Assembly (NCBI GenBank): GCA_000955795.1
Contig: JYOB01000010.1
Location: 542,590-606,589 of the forward strand
Length of the DNA stretch: 64,000 nt
From: Burkholderiaceae bacterium 26
GTDB lineage: Bacteria; Pseudomonadota; Gammaproteobacteria; Burkholderiales; Burkholderiaceae
Reading direction: 5' to 3'
In this document: piece by piece, positions 55,116 through 64,000 of the stretch
Numbering within the stretch: position 1 is the stretch's first letter
Layout: each line of letters begins with the position of its first letter
Notes under the pieces: model-generated
The model's input: the letters and a program-made list of their open reading frames with translations, nothing else
Databases searched by the model: none
What the model was told of the DNA's origin: nothing
Position numbers and translations under genes: made by a program

Positions 55116-56048
55116 TCAGTTGAAGAGTTCTGCGTAGGTGACGACAGCCGTGCCCAGCTTGCCGACGACGATGCCGCCTGCGCGATTCGCGTACTGCACG
55201 GCTTCCTTGATGTTGGCGCCTGCGCCCAACAGCGTGGCCAGCGTAGCGATCACGGTATCGCCCGCGCCCGAGACGTCGAACACTTCCCGTGCCTGCGCTG
55301 ACACGTGCAACACCTCGTGCTCGGTATAGAGCGTCATGCCTTCTTCCGAGCGTGTAAGCAGCAGTGCCTCGAGCTGCAGTTCGCGACGCAGGTTCTGTGC
55401 ACGGATGGTGAGGTCCTGCTCGGATTTCCACGAGCCGACCACCTGACGCATTTCAGCGCGGTTGGGCGTGATCATGGTTGCGCCCTTGTAGCGCGAATAA
55501 TCGTCGCCCTTCGGGTCGACCAGCACGCGGCGGCCCGCCTGGCGTGCCGTCTCGATCATCTTGCCCACGTGCGTGAGACCACCCTTACCGTAGTCCGACA
55601 GCACCACCACGTCGTGCTGCGGCACCAGCATAGCGAAACGATCGAGCACCGACATCAGCACTTCGTGTGTGGGCGCGTTCTCAAAATCGACGCGGATCAA
55701 TTGTTGCTGACGTGCCAGCACGCGCAGCTTGATCGTCGTGTTGACCGCCGGGTCACGATGCAGTTGACCCGTAACATGGCTCTCGCCAAGCAGCGTTTCG
55801 ATGGTGCGGCCCGGTTCGTCATCGCCAATCACCCCGAGCATGGTGGCCTGCGCGCCCAGTGCCGCCACGTTGCGCGCCACGTTGGCGGCACCACCAAGGC
55901 GTTCTTCCTGGCGCTTGATCTGCACGACCGGTACCGGCGCTTCCGGCGAAATCCGATCGACGTCTCCAAACCAGTAGCGGTCGAGCATCATGTCGCCGAC
56001 CACGAGAATACGGGCGGCGTGGATCTGTTCGGAAGCGAGCGTGGTCAT
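55116..56048 (-). CDS. D-glycero-beta-D-manno-heptose-7-phosphate kinase (HldE N-terminal domain only)
   Basis: 310 residues from the ATG at 56048. The ribokinase-fold motifs are ILVVGDMMLDRYWFG, RLGGAANVARNVAALG, VLSDYGKGGLT and the ATP-site FDVSGAGDTVIATLA with the catalytic Asp. E. coli HldE also has a C-terminal adenylyltransferase domain of about 155 residues, which is absent here, so that activity should be encoded by a separate gene (RfaE2/HldC) elsewhere. The TTG codons upstream are part of a hexamer repeat in the same frame. Confidence 0.93.
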   Translation of the reverse strand: MTTLASEQIHAARILVVGDMMLDRYWFGDVDRISPEAPVPVVQIKRQEERLGGAANVARNVAALGAQATMLGVIGDDEPGRTIETLLGESHVTGQLHRDPAVNTTIKLRVLARQQQLIRVDFENAPTHEVLMSVLDRFAMLVPQHDVVVLSDYGKGGLTHVGKMIETARQAGRRVLVDPKGDDYSRYKGATMITPNRAEMRQVVGSWKSEQDLTIRAQNLRRELQLEALLLTRSEEGMTLYTEHEVLHVSAQAREVFDVSGAGDTVIATLATLLGAGANIKEAVQYANRAGGIVVGKLGTAVVTYAELFN

Positions 56049-56060
56049 GGGTCTGGGCGT

Positions 56061-56090
56061 CGGCAACGGCAACGGCAACGGCAACGGCCG
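56061..56090. repeat. Hexanucleotide repeat at the hldE start
   Basis: Four copies of CGGCAA (56061-56084), read on the minus strand as TTGCCG, start 13 bp upstream of the kinase ATG at 56048. They take the place where a ribosome binding site would lie. Each TTG is an in-frame start candidate, so a change in copy number would lengthen or shorten the leader by 6 bp without shifting the frame. Confidence 0.8.
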
Positions 56091-56104
56091 GTGATTCTCG
56101 GTGA

Positions 56105-57469
56105 TTACGATTGGGTGGAGCGCCCGATGGCCTGGTATTCAAAGCCCGCATCGCGCATGGCTTGCGGCTCGAACAGGTTGCGGCCGTCGAACACCATCGG
56201 CGTCTTCAACAGGGCCTTTACGGCGTTGAAATCCGGGCTGCGGAACGCCTTCCACTCGGTCACGATGACCAGCGCGTCGGCATTCTTGAGCGCATCCATC
56301 TGACCGGCGCAGAACGTCACGCGTTCCAGTTGTTCGGCAGAAAGATCGAGCGCCAGCGCATGGCGGGCTTCTTCCATCGCAACCGGGTCATACACTTGAA
56401 CGCGCGCGCCACGCCCCAGCAGCGCACCGATCAGGATGCGGCTTGGCGCTTCGCGCATGTCATCGGTGTTCGGCTTGAAAGCCAGCCCCCAGATGGCGAA
56501 CGTGCGGCCGGTCAGGTCGGCGCCCATGCGGTCTTCGATCTTGCTGACCAGCACTTCCTTCTGCTTGTCGTTGACGGCTTCGACCGCTTCCAGCACGTGC
56601 AGCGTCTGACCGTACTCCTGCGCCGTGCGCACCAGCGCCTGCACATCCTTCGGGAAACACGAACCGCCGTAGCCAGTGCCGGCGTAGAGGAAGCTGTAGC
56701 CGATACGCGGGTCGGAGCCGATGCCCAGGCGAACGAGTTCGATATCCGCGCCCACCTTGTCGGCCAGATTGGCCATCTCGTTCATGAACGAGATGCGTGT
56801 GGCCAGCATCGAATTGGCGGCGTACTTGGTGAACTCTGCGGAGCGCACGTCCATGTAGAACGTGCGTTCATGGTTGCGGTTGAACGGCGCGTAAAGCGTG
56901 CGCATGATGGCCTTGGCGCGCAGACCGTCGTTATCGCCATACGTGCCGAGCACGATGCGGTCCGGGCGCATGAAGTCGTCCACCGCAGCGCCTTCTTTCA
57001 GGAATTCGGGGTTAGACACCACCGAGAAGCCGACATCCGACTTGCCGCGCGTTGCGAGCACTTCACCAACCGCAGCGCGCACCTTGTCGCCCGTTCCCAC
57101 CGGCACCGTCGATTTGTCGACGATCACCTTGAAGCCCGTCATGTGCTGGGCGATGTTGCGGGCGGCCGCGAGCACGTACTTCAGGTCGGCCGAACCGTCT
57201 TCATCGGGCGGCGTGCCCACAGCAATGAACTGCACGTCGCCGTGCGCCACGCTGGCAGCCACGTCGGTCGAAAACTGGATGCGGCCGGCCGCGCGGTTGC
57301 GCTCGATCAGCTCCTTCAGGCCCGGTTCGTAGATGGGCACGCCGCCGGCGTTGAGCAGGTCGATCTTCTTCTGGTCGACGTCGAGGCAGAACACATCGTT
57401 GCCAAGCTCCGCCAAACATGCGCCGGTGACCAGACCGACATAACCGCTACCGATGATGGTGATTTTCAT
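56105..57469 (-). CDS. ugd: UDP-glucose 6-dehydrogenase
   Basis: 454 residues. The NAD-binding [19 protein letters not shown], the catalytic Cys in [16 protein letters not shown] and the C-terminal [18 protein letters not shown] are intact. It makes UDP-glucuronate for capsule, polymyxin-resistance sugars or surface polysaccharide. It sits between the lapB and heptose genes. Confidence 0.97.
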   Translation of the reverse strand: MKITIIGSGYVGLVTGACLAELGNDVFCLDVDQKKIDLLNAGGVPIYEPGLKELIERNRAAGRIQFSTDVAASVAHGDVQFIAVGTPPDEDGSADLKYVLAAARNIAQHMTGFKVIVDKSTVPVGTGDKVRAAVGEVLATRGKSDVGFSVVSNPEFLKEGAAVDDFMRPDRIVLGTYGDNDGLRAKAIMRTLYAPFNRNHERTFYMDVRSAEFTKYAANSMLATRISFMNEMANLADKVGADIELVRLGIGSDPRIGYSFLYAGTGYGGSCFPKDVQALVRTAQEYGQTLHVLEAVEAVNDKQKEVLVSKIEDRMGADLTGRTFAIWGLAFKPNTDDMREAPSRILIGALLGRGARVQVYDPVAMEEARHALALDLSAEQLERVTFCAGQMDALKNADALVIVTEWKAFRSPDFNAVKALLKTPMVFDGRNLFEPQAMRDAGFEYQAIGRSTQS

Positions 57470-57533
57470 ACGAACACTTGAAGATTAAAAAAGCGCCAGC
57501 GCGGCTGCTACAAACAGGCCGCGCCGGACTGAA

Positions 57534-58808
57534 TTACATGCTCGCACCGCCGCTGCCGCCGAGTGTCTCGGTACGGCGCGGTGCATATGTTTCCCAGCGG
57601 TTGCAGCCGGGGCACTGCCAATAGAACAGACGCGCGCGGAAACCGCACTCCTGGCAGGTATAGCGCGCCAGATTGCGCGTACGGCTTTGCAGCAAATCGC
57701 GAATGGCGCCGAGATCCTGCGCGCGCTGGATATCGGCATTGCTGCCCGCTTCAACGGGGTCTGCCAGCGCACTTTCGGCGACGTCGGCCGTCGCGGGTGC
57801 CTCATTGCCAACCGCCTCGGACGCGCGAGTCGCTTCGGCTTCCACGAGCCGCGTCAACGCCATCAGCGACGGCTGACGACGGATCTGGTCGCGCATCAGC
57901 GCCACGGCATCGTCAATACCGTGCACATCCAATTCGTACTTGTAGACCGTATCGAGCAGTTCGGGGCCCAGGCGCGCGTCCATCTTGGAGCGCAGCCATG
58001 CAAGTCCCTCGGCGGCTCGGCCAAGCTGCGTGTACGCTTTCATCAGGCGTTCAGCCACCAACGGCAAGAAGGCCGCGTTTTGCTGTTCGATGCTGCGCCA
58101 ACGCTTGATGGCGCCTTCCACATCGCCCTGCCCTTGTGCCACATCGCCCAACTGAATGGTGGCGCGTACGTTCTTCGGATTCTCCTGCAGCGCACGTTCC
58201 AGCCACTCGATGGCGGTCGGTACATCCTTGCGCTGCAGCGTTTCCTGGGCGATCTCGCAGCAGAACTGCGCAATCTGCACAGCGTAATCCTTGCCTTGCA
58301 GCTTTTGCAATTCGCGCGCTGCGTCAATGGCCTTGCGCCACTCCTTCTCGATTTCGTATAACTCGAGCAGCACGCGCTTGGCCGGCTCAGCGAATGTGCC
58401 TTCCATCAGCATGCGCAGGGATTCCTCTGCGCGATCCAACAGGCCCGCGCGCAGGAAATCCTGCCCCAGTTCAAACAACGCGTGATCGCGCTCATTGGGG
58501 GGAAGATCGGGGCGGTTGACGAGGTTTTGGTGAACGCGGATGGCGCGTTCGGTTTCGCCGCGGCGGCGGAACAGGCTACCGAGCGCAAAGTGCAGCTCCG
58601 TGGTCTCCGGGTCCAGACGCGCAACTTCAATGAAAGCGTCGATGGCCTTGTCCGGCTGCTCGTTGAGCAGGAAATTGAGCCCCTTGAAGTACGAGCGCGG
58701 CAGCGACGATTGTTCGGTGCGCAACTGGCGGGCATCGAGCCGAGCGGCCACCCAGCCCAAGCCAAACACCAGGGGGATGGCCAACAGCCACCAGAGATCA
58801 AAATCCAT
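57534..58808 (-). CDS. lapB: Lipopolysaccharide assembly protein B
   Basis: 424 residues. One N-terminal membrane helix (DFDLWWLLAIPLVFGLGWVA), then a long TPR array (about 40-330), then a rubredoxin-like zinc motif with two CxxC pairs (CQECGFRAR and CPGCNRW). It regulates LpxC turnover with FtsH and couples LPS synthesis to transport. An acidic Ala/Glu spacer lies between the TPR and metal parts. Confidence 0.94.
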   Translation of the reverse strand: MDFDLWWLLAIPLVFGLGWVAARLDARQLRTEQSSLPRSYFKGLNFLLNEQPDKAIDAFIEVARLDPETTELHFALGSLFRRRGETERAIRVHQNLVNRPDLPPNERDHALFELGQDFLRAGLLDRAEESLRMLMEGTFAEPAKRVLLELYEIEKEWRKAIDAARELQKLQGKDYAVQIAQFCCEIAQETLQRKDVPTAIEWLERALQENPKNVRATIQLGDVAQGQGDVEGAIKRWRSIEQQNAAFLPLVAERLMKAYTQLGRAAEGLAWLRSKMDARLGPELLDTVYKYELDVHGIDDAVALMRDQIRRQPSLMALTRLVEAEATRASEAVGNEAPATADVAESALADPVEAGSNADIQRAQDLGAIRDLLQSRTRNLARYTCQECGFRARLFYWQCPGCNRWETYAPRRTETLGGSGGASM

Positions 58809-58811
58809 GCG

Positions 58812-59135
58812 TCAGACCTTGGGGCCGGGAACGTGATACGGAGAATCGGCGACGACGGGGGTGGGCACCTCGATCACCTCATCCGCCTTCTTCATGCGAC
58901 CGATCTGGCGACGCAAGCGGCTTGCCGTAAAGCGATGCCGCATCACGCGCGGCGCCATCGCCAGCATGGCCAACAAGATGCCGGCGACAAAGAATGCCAA
59001 GGCGATCAGGATCAACGGTGCATGCCAGACCACGCCAAACGGGAGCACGAGCGAGACTTCCGCCGTGTTGTGCAGTGCCAGCACGAAGAGCAGCACGAAC
59101 AACAGAATGCGGATGGCCCAGACGAGAAATTTCAT
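58812..59135 (-). CDS. lapA: Lipopolysaccharide assembly protein A (DUF1049)
   Basis: 107 residues. Two hydrophobic segments (residues about 6-24 and 43-65) enclose HNTAEVSLVLPFGVVWHAPL, typical of LapA. It is the usual partner gene of lapB, 3 bp away. A coiled segment with RLRRQIGRMKKADEV follows. Confidence 0.9.
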   Translation of the reverse strand: MKFLVWAIRILLFVLLFVLALHNTAEVSLVLPFGVVWHAPLILIALAFFVAGILLAMLAMAPRVMRHRFTASRLRRQIGRMKKADEVIEVPTPVVADSPYHVPGPKV

Positions 59136-59263
59136 GCGGATTCGGAAACGGGCGGCGGTGCAACAGCCGGAAACGGCGCGATTGCCGGGTTGTGCCGCAT
59201 TGTAGCGGATTCATATGGCGGCCAGCCACGCCAGGCTTGGCGGCGGACAAGCATCGCCGGAAT

Positions 59264-59290
59264 AAAAAACGCCCCGGCAAGCGGGGCGTT
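59264..59290 (-). terminator. Terminator after ihfB
   Basis: The stem AACGCCCC (59268-59275) / GGGGCGTT (59283-59290) has TTTTTTATT following on the minus strand. Confidence 0.85.
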
Positions 59291-59317
59291 CCTGAAACTA
59301 CCAAGTGCTACCTAGGC

Positions 59318-59746
59318 TTAGCGCGACATTGCCAGCGGCACAGCCGTGTCTACCGGAAAACCGGCAGCCTGACGGGTGCTGTCAGCCTGTCTCGAAGCCT
59401 TTACAGTCGCGAGCGACACGGCAGGCTCACCCTCCAATGAAGGCTCGCCTTGTCGCTCCAGGCTGCGGTCAACCCGTTCGCGCAACTCCTTGCCCGCCTT
59501 GAAGTGCGGCACCCGCTTCTCGGGTACCAACACCTTCTCGCCTGACTTGGGATTGCGGCCGACACGCGGCGGACGACGATTCAGACCGAAACTTCCGAAT
59601 CCGCGGATCTCGATGCGGTGGCCGTCCGCCAGGGCGTCGGACATAGCATCCAGGATCGTCTTGACCGCGATATCGGCATCCCGCAGCAGCAGCTGCGGAA
59701 AGCGAGCGGCCAGCTTTTCCACGAGTTCGGACTTGGTCATGGGCAT
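59318..59746 (-). CDS. ihfB: Integration host factor beta subunit with C-terminal extension
   Basis: 142 residues from the ATG at 59746, or 140 from the second ATG at 59740. The HU/IHF fold is intact: [19 protein letters not shown], the DNA-intercalating arm [21 protein letters not shown], and [22 protein letters not shown]. About 49 residues follow the fold ([21 protein letters not shown]...), rich in Ser, Gln and Arg, which IHF of E. coli lacks. IHF bends DNA in recombination and transcription. Confidence 0.93.
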   Translation of the reverse strand: MPMTKSELVEKLAARFPQLLLRDADIAVKTILDAMSDALADGHRIEIRGFGSFGLNRRPPRVGRNPKSGEKVLVPEKRVPHFKAGKELRERVDRSLERQGEPSLEGEPAVSLATVKASRQADSTRQAAGFPVDTAVPLAMSR

Positions 59747-59791
59747 CTTGCGCGCGTCCTCGTCGTTCTTTAGGGTCGACCCGGTTGATGC

Positions 59792-61480
59792 TTACTGATT
59801 GGTTTCGTTCAGCTTGGCCTTCAGCAGCGCGCCGAGGTTCGTGGTACCAGCAGCGCCGGTATCCGCCGAGAACTTCTGCATCGCTTCCTGTTGGTCGGCG
59901 CTGTCCTTCGCCTTGATGGAGACGTTGATGTTGCGCGACTTGCGATCGATGTTGACGATCATCGCGGTCATCGTTTCGCCTTCCTTCAGCACGTTACGGG
60001 CATCTTCCACGCGGTCGCTCGAGATTTCCGAGGCGCGCAGGTAGCCTTCAACGTCGTCAGCCAACTGCACCACGGCACCCTTCGGATCAACGGCCTTGAT
60101 CGTGACCGGCACGATCGAACCCTTGTCGTTGGTCGAGATGAAGTTGTTGAACGGGTCGCCCGACAGTTGCTTGATACCCAGCGAGATGCGTTCCTTGTCG
60201 ACGTCGATGGCCAGCACAACGGCTTCGACTTCGTCGCCCTTCTTGTACTTGCGAACGGCTTCTTCGCCAGTCTCTTGCCACGACAGGTCCGACAGGTGCA
60301 CCAGGCCGTCAATGCCGCCCGGCAGACCGATGAACACGCCGAAGTCGGTGATCGACTTGATCTGGCCAGCCAGCTTGTCGCCCTTCTTCTGGTTGCGCGC
60401 GAAATCGTCCCACGGGTTGGCCTTGCACTGCTTCATGCCCAGGCTGATACGACGCTTGTCTTCGTCGATATCCAGAACCATGACTTCCACTTCGTCGCCC
60501 AGCTGGACAACCTTCGACGGGGCCACGTTCTTGTTGGTCCAGTCCATTTCCGACACGTGGACCAGGCCTTCGATACCGGCTTCGATCTCGACGAATGCGC
60601 CGTAGTCGGTCAGGTTGGTCACCTTGCCGAACAGGCGGGTGCCTTGCGGGTAGCGGCGCGAGATGCCGACCCACGGATCTTCGCCCAGTTGCTTGACGCC
60701 CAGCGAGACGCGGTTCTTCTCTTGGTCGAACTTGAGGATCTTGGCGGTGATTTCCTGGCCAACCGACAGCACTTCGCTCGGGTGACGCACACGACGCCAT
60801 GCTAGGTCGGTGATGTGCAGCAGACCGTCGATGCCACCCAGATCCACGAACGCGCCGTAGTCGGTGATGTTCTTGACGATACCGTTGACGATCGCGCCTT
60901 CCTTGAGCGTCTCCATCAGCTTCTGACGCTCTTCGCCCAGCGTGGCTTCAACCACGGCACGGCGCGACAGCACAACGTTGTTGCGCTTGCGGTCCAGCTT
61001 GATGACCTTGAATTCGAGGGTCTTGCCTTCGTACGGCGTGGTGTCCTTGATCGGACGCACGTCGACGAGCGAACCCGGCAGGAATGCACGAATACCGTTG
61101 ACCATGACGGTCAGGCCGCCCTTGACCTTGCCAGTCACGGTACCGGAGATGATCTCGCCGGATTCCAGTGCCTTCTCAAGGTTCAGCCACGAAGCCAGAC
61201 GCTTGGCCTTGTCGCGCGACAGGATGGTGTCGCCGTAGCCGTTTTCCAGTGCGTCAATAGCGACCGAAACGTAGTCGCCGATTTGCACTTCGAGTTCACC
61301 CTGATCGTTCAGGAATTCCTCGATGGGTACAAACGCTTCAGACTTCAGGCCCGCGTTCACAACGACGAAATTGTGGTCGATACGCACAACTTCCGCAGAG
61401 ATGACCTCGCCAGCCTTCATATTGGTCTGGGCGATCGACTCTTCGAACAGGGCGGCAAAAGATTCGTTAGTTTGGGACAT
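59792..61480 (-). CDS. rpsA: 30S ribosomal protein S1
   Basis: 562 residues from the ATG at 61480 ([20 protein letters not shown]). There are six S1 (OB-fold) repeats, with the internal [23 protein letters not shown] and [11 protein letters not shown] motifs. It unfolds and docks mRNA on the small subunit. No Shine-Dalgarno lies before the ATG, which is usual for rpsA, where translation uses a structured leader. An opening to 61582 in the same frame is rejected. Confidence 0.98.
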   Translation of the reverse strand: MSQTNESFAALFEESIAQTNMKAGEVISAEVVRIDHNFVVVNAGLKSEAFVPIEEFLNDQGELEVQIGDYVSVAIDALENGYGDTILSRDKAKRLASWLNLEKALESGEIISGTVTGKVKGGLTVMVNGIRAFLPGSLVDVRPIKDTTPYEGKTLEFKVIKLDRKRNNVVLSRRAVVEATLGEERQKLMETLKEGAIVNGIVKNITDYGAFVDLGGIDGLLHITDLAWRRVRHPSEVLSVGQEITAKILKFDQEKNRVSLGVKQLGEDPWVGISRRYPQGTRLFGKVTNLTDYGAFVEIEAGIEGLVHVSEMDWTNKNVAPSKVVQLGDEVEVMVLDIDEDKRRISLGMKQCKANPWDDFARNQKKGDKLAGQIKSITDFGVFIGLPGGIDGLVHLSDLSWQETGEEAVRKYKKGDEVEAVVLAIDVDKERISLGIKQLSGDPFNNFISTNDKGSIVPVTIKAVDPKGAVVQLADDVEGYLRASEISSDRVEDARNVLKEGETMTAMIVNIDRKSRNINVSIKAKDSADQQEAMQKFSADTGAAGTTNLGALLKAKLNETNQ

Positions 61481-61615
61481 AAAAAATAGGCATCCGCAGA
61501 ACATGCCTCGCATTGCTTTCGCACAGAATGGGCGAAGACACGCATGCGGGGTTATAAGTTGAACAACCGCCGGCGGCGACATGCCACCGGCACCGATCGA
61601 ACCAGTTCAGCCGAG

Positions 61616-62311
61616 TCAGTTCGCCTTGTTGGCGCCCTGCACCTGACGGTACCAGTCCAGTACCTGCGCGACCACTTCATCGACCGTCATGTCGGACGAA
61701 TCCAGTTGTCGCGCATCTTGCGCCGGACGCAGCGGCGCGACACTGCGGGTGCGATCCCGCAAATCACGCGCCTCCAAGTCCTGCGAAAGACTTTCCACTG
61801 TAGCAGAAAAACCCTTTGCAATCAATTGTTTATAGCGCCGCTCGGCGCGTGCCTGCACGCTTGCCGTCAGGAACACCTTGAGCGCCGCTTCGGGAAAAAC
61901 CACCGTACCCATATCGCGGCCGTCGGCCACGAGGCCGGGCGCCTCCAAGAACGCCCGCTGACGTGCGTGCAACGCCTCGCGCACCGCACCATGCACGGCG
62001 ATCGCCGAAGCCTGGTTGCCAACGGATTCATGTCGCAGCGCCAAACTCACATCTTCGCCCTTGAGCCAGATGTGATCTGCCTTGAAGCGCACATCGAGTT
62101 TCCGTGCGACACGCACGAGGCTCTCAACGTCGTGGTCGTCGATGTTCTCGCGCATGCTGGCGAGCGCCACCAACCGGTACAGCGAGCCGCTATCGAGCAG
62201 GTGGAAACCGAGCAGATCAGCGATCTGGTGAGCGACCGTGCCCTTGCCAGATGCGGTCGGACCGTCGATGGTGATGACCGGATACGGCGTGGAAGCAGCG
62301 GTGTTGGACAT
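61616..62311 (-). CDS. cmk: Cytidylate kinase
   Basis: 231 residues. The P-loop is [20 protein letters not shown], with DSGSLYRL and the LID-side [15 protein letters not shown] motifs. It phosphorylates CMP and dCMP. It sits between aroA and rpsA, a widely conserved order. Confidence 0.97.
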   Translation of the reverse strand: MSNTAASTPYPVITIDGPTASGKGTVAHQIADLLGFHLLDSGSLYRLVALASMRENIDDHDVESLVRVARKLDVRFKADHIWLKGEDVSLALRHESVGNQASAIAVHGAVREALHARQRAFLEAPGLVADGRDMGTVVFPEAALKVFLTASVQARAERRYKQLIAKGFSATVESLSQDLEARDLRDRTRSVAPLRPAQDARQLDSSDMTVDEVVAQVLDWYRQVQGANKAN

Positions 62312-62337
62312 GATGAACTCAGGCAGTTAATTGCGAT

Positions 62338-63642
62338 TCAAGCGGTGATGCCGCCGAACGCCGTGAAGTATTCTGGGAACGTCTTGGCTACGCAGCGCGG
62401 GTCATTGATACGCACGGGCACCGGGCCGAACGCCGCCAGCGAAAAAGCCATTGCCATTCGGTGGTCATCGTAGGTGTCGATGCCGCCGGCCGGCGGGGTC
62501 CATTGCGACGGAGGGGTCACTCGAATGTAGTCGGGGCCTTCCTCTACCTCGGCGCCAAGCTTGCGCAATTCGGTAGCCATGGCGCTCAGCCGGTCGGTCT
62601 CCTTGACGCGCCAGCTCGCAATGTTGGTCAGCGTGGTCGTGCCGTCGGCAAACAGCGCGGCCACCGCCAGCGTCATTGCCGCATCCGGAACGTGATTGCA
62701 ATCCAGCTCGACGGCGTGCAGCTTGCCGTCGTCGCGCTCGACGCCGCGCACTTCGATCCAGTTGCCGCCAGCCATGACGTTGGCGCCCATGCGGTTAAGC
62801 GCGTCGGCAAAGCGGACATCGCCCTGGATGCTGGACATGCCCACCCCCTCCACACGCACCGGCCCACCACCAAGCGCGCCGGCGGCCAGGAAGTACGACG
62901 CGGACGAAGCATCGCCTTCCACAAAAATCTCCCCGGGCGCCTTGTAGGCAACGCCGGTCGGCACGCTGAACGACGCCCAGCCGTCGCGCGCAACCTGCAC
63001 GCCGAAGCGCGCCATCAGGTTCAGCGTGATTTCGATGTAAGGCTTGGAAATCAACTCGCCAACCACTTCGATGGTGACATTGCCGGCAGACTCGACCAGC
63101 GGCAGTGCCATCAGCAAAGCCGTCAGGAACTGACTCGACACATCGCCGCGCACGCGGATCGGCGCGTCGATCTTGACCGGCGCCGCGTGGATCGCCAGCG
63201 GCGGATAGCCAGCGTTGCCCGTGTAGTCGATGCTCGCGCCAACTTGGCGCAAGCCGTCGACCAAGTCCCCAATCGGCCGCTCGTGCATGCGCGGCACGCC
63301 GTGCAGCGTGTACTCGCCGCCTTGCAGCGCCAGCGCGGCCGTCAGCGGGCGGATGGCTGTGCCGGCGTTGCCCATGAACAGATCAGCCGACTTATTCGGA
63401 AAGCGGCCGCCAGTGCCGATGACACGGTACGCGTTGTCGCCCAGGCCTTCGACCGAGACGCCCAGCTTGCCAAGCGCATCGAGCATGACGCGCGTGTCGT
63501 CAGAGTCGAGCAGGTCGCGCACCACGGTCTCGCCTTGGGCGAGCGCCGCGAGCAGCAGCACACGGTTGGAGATGCTCTTCGAGCCCGGCAGCTTGATGGT
63601 GCCGCGCGCCGTCTTCAGCGGACCGACGTCCAGATATTCCAT
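62338..63642 (-). CDS. aroA: 3-phosphoshikimate 1-carboxyvinyltransferase (EPSP synthase)
   Basis: 434 residues from the ATG at 63642. The motifs [33 protein letters not shown] (class I, glyphosate-sensitive type with Gly then Ala in the PEP loop), [15 protein letters not shown] and the C-terminal [13 protein letters not shown] are intact. It joins shikimate-3-phosphate with phosphoenolpyruvate. It lies 25 bp after the end of tyrA in the supraoperon. Confidence 0.97.
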   Translation of the reverse strand: MEYLDVGPLKTARGTIKLPGSKSISNRVLLLAALAQGETVVRDLLDSDDTRVMLDALGKLGVSVEGLGDNAYRVIGTGGRFPNKSADLFMGNAGTAIRPLTAALALQGGEYTLHGVPRMHERPIGDLVDGLRQVGASIDYTGNAGYPPLAIHAAPVKIDAPIRVRGDVSSQFLTALLMALPLVESAGNVTIEVVGELISKPYIEITLNLMARFGVQVARDGWASFSVPTGVAYKAPGEIFVEGDASSASYFLAAGALGGGPVRVEGVGMSSIQGDVRFADALNRMGANVMAGGNWIEVRGVERDDGKLHAVELDCNHVPDAAMTLAVAALFADGTTTLTNIASWRVKETDRLSAMATELRKLGAEVEEGPDYIRVTPPSQWTPPAGGIDTYDDHRMAMAFSLAAFGPVPVRINDPRCVAKTFPEYFTAFGGITA

Positions 63643-63667
63643 GAATCCACTCAGTTCAAAACAAACG

Positions 63668-64000
63668 TTATTCAGGTTGTGCGCCGGTGGCATTTCCCGG
63701 CGCTACACGTTGCGGCCACGCCAAGCGCGCTTCGCTGGCACGGCGGAACACGCGCTCGAGCGCGGCGCCGTCGCGCTCCGCAATCATCGCCTTCAGACGC
63801 CCGATCACGGCTTCGTACGTTGTAAGTTCACGCAGCAGCGCATCGCGATTCGACAGGCAGATGTCACGCCACATCTCGGGCGATGATGCGGCGATGCGAG
63901 TGAAATCGCGGAAGCCGCCACCGGCAAAATCGAGCTTGAGCGCACCGTCTTCGGCATTGATGATCTGCGCGACCAGCGCGTACGACAGCACGTGCGGCAA
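63668..64000 (-). CDS. tyrA: Prephenate dehydrogenase, C-terminal part (runs off the window)
   Basis: Only the last 110 or so residues are here and the frame is open to the window edge. [40 protein letters not shown] and the C-terminal helices fit the dimer domain of the TyrA family. Its place directly before aroA is the usual order. The N-terminal NAD domain should lie beyond the edge. Confidence 0.88.
   Translation of the reverse strand: MPHVLSYALVAQIINAEDGALKLDFAGGGFRDFTRIAASSPEMWRDICLSNRDALLRELTTYEAVIGRLKAMIAERDGAALERVFRRASEARLAWPQRVAPGNATGAQPE

Overview
The window looks like a chromosomal segment of a Ralstonia-type betaproteobacterium (Burkholderiaceae). The reasons are the high GC content, the gene order parE - lytic transglycosylase - parC, the tyrA-aroA-cmk-rpsA-ihfB-lapA-lapB string, the egtD/egtB pair and the protein sequences themselves. 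It is almost wholly housekeeping DNA with tight gene packing. I see no prophage, insertion sequence, CRISPR array, integrase or rRNA, and only one tRNA gene.

Layout. 1-2052: three 42-bp direct repeats and an ABC exporter. 2056-6156: an amino-acid permease with an MHS-type symporter, then a split two-gene chromate transporter. 6161-11445: topoisomerase IV (parE, parC) with a transglycosylase gene between the two subunits. 11618-16664: the ABC-F ATPase Uup, a small membrane protein, an orphan solute-binding protein behind a hairpin-rich leader, Kdo hydroxylase and a small unknown. 16976-19804: tRNA-Arg(CCT) and the RNA helicase RhlE behind a leader of about 360 nt. 19868-22280: egtD and an EgtB-like protein (ergothioneine-type chemistry). 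22568-23489: a yybP-ykoY manganese riboswitch and a TerC-family exporter. 23486-33847: a threonine dehydratase-like enzyme, thyA-folA, pmbA, darP-mogA, orn, an M48 protease with rsgA, a CobD-like protein and a CoA pyrophosphatase. 33911-36242: the rpsP-rimM-trmD-rplS operon with a good promoter and terminator. 36193-41754: a PQQ-type sugar dehydrogenase, small envelope proteins, a TM2 protein, a radical SAM protein and a PhoD phosphatase. 41819-43728: an Lrp-type regulator divergent from dadA with a perfect inverted repeat between them. 43794-47497: an acyl-CoA dehydrogenase beside etfA/etfB. 47687-50213: the metNIQ methionine importer with a terminator-like hairpin in its leader. 50380-53963: a deacetylase-family enzyme, mltB, cysM and comEA. 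53987-64000: a minus-strand supraoperon for aromatic amino acids, translation and lipopolysaccharide assembly (tyrA, aroA, cmk, rpsA, ihfB, lapA, lapB, ugd, hldE N-domain, hldD).

The most interesting items are an EgtB-like protein that lacks two of the three expected iron-binding histidines yet sits in an operon with an intact egtD; terminator-like hairpins that transcripts of metN and comEA apparently must cross; the manganese riboswitch with a visible alternative pairing; tandem TTGCCG repeats at the hldE start; and in-frame 42-bp repeats at the window edge. No gene cluster looks like a wholly new system. The novelty candidates are regulatory elements and one divergent enzyme.
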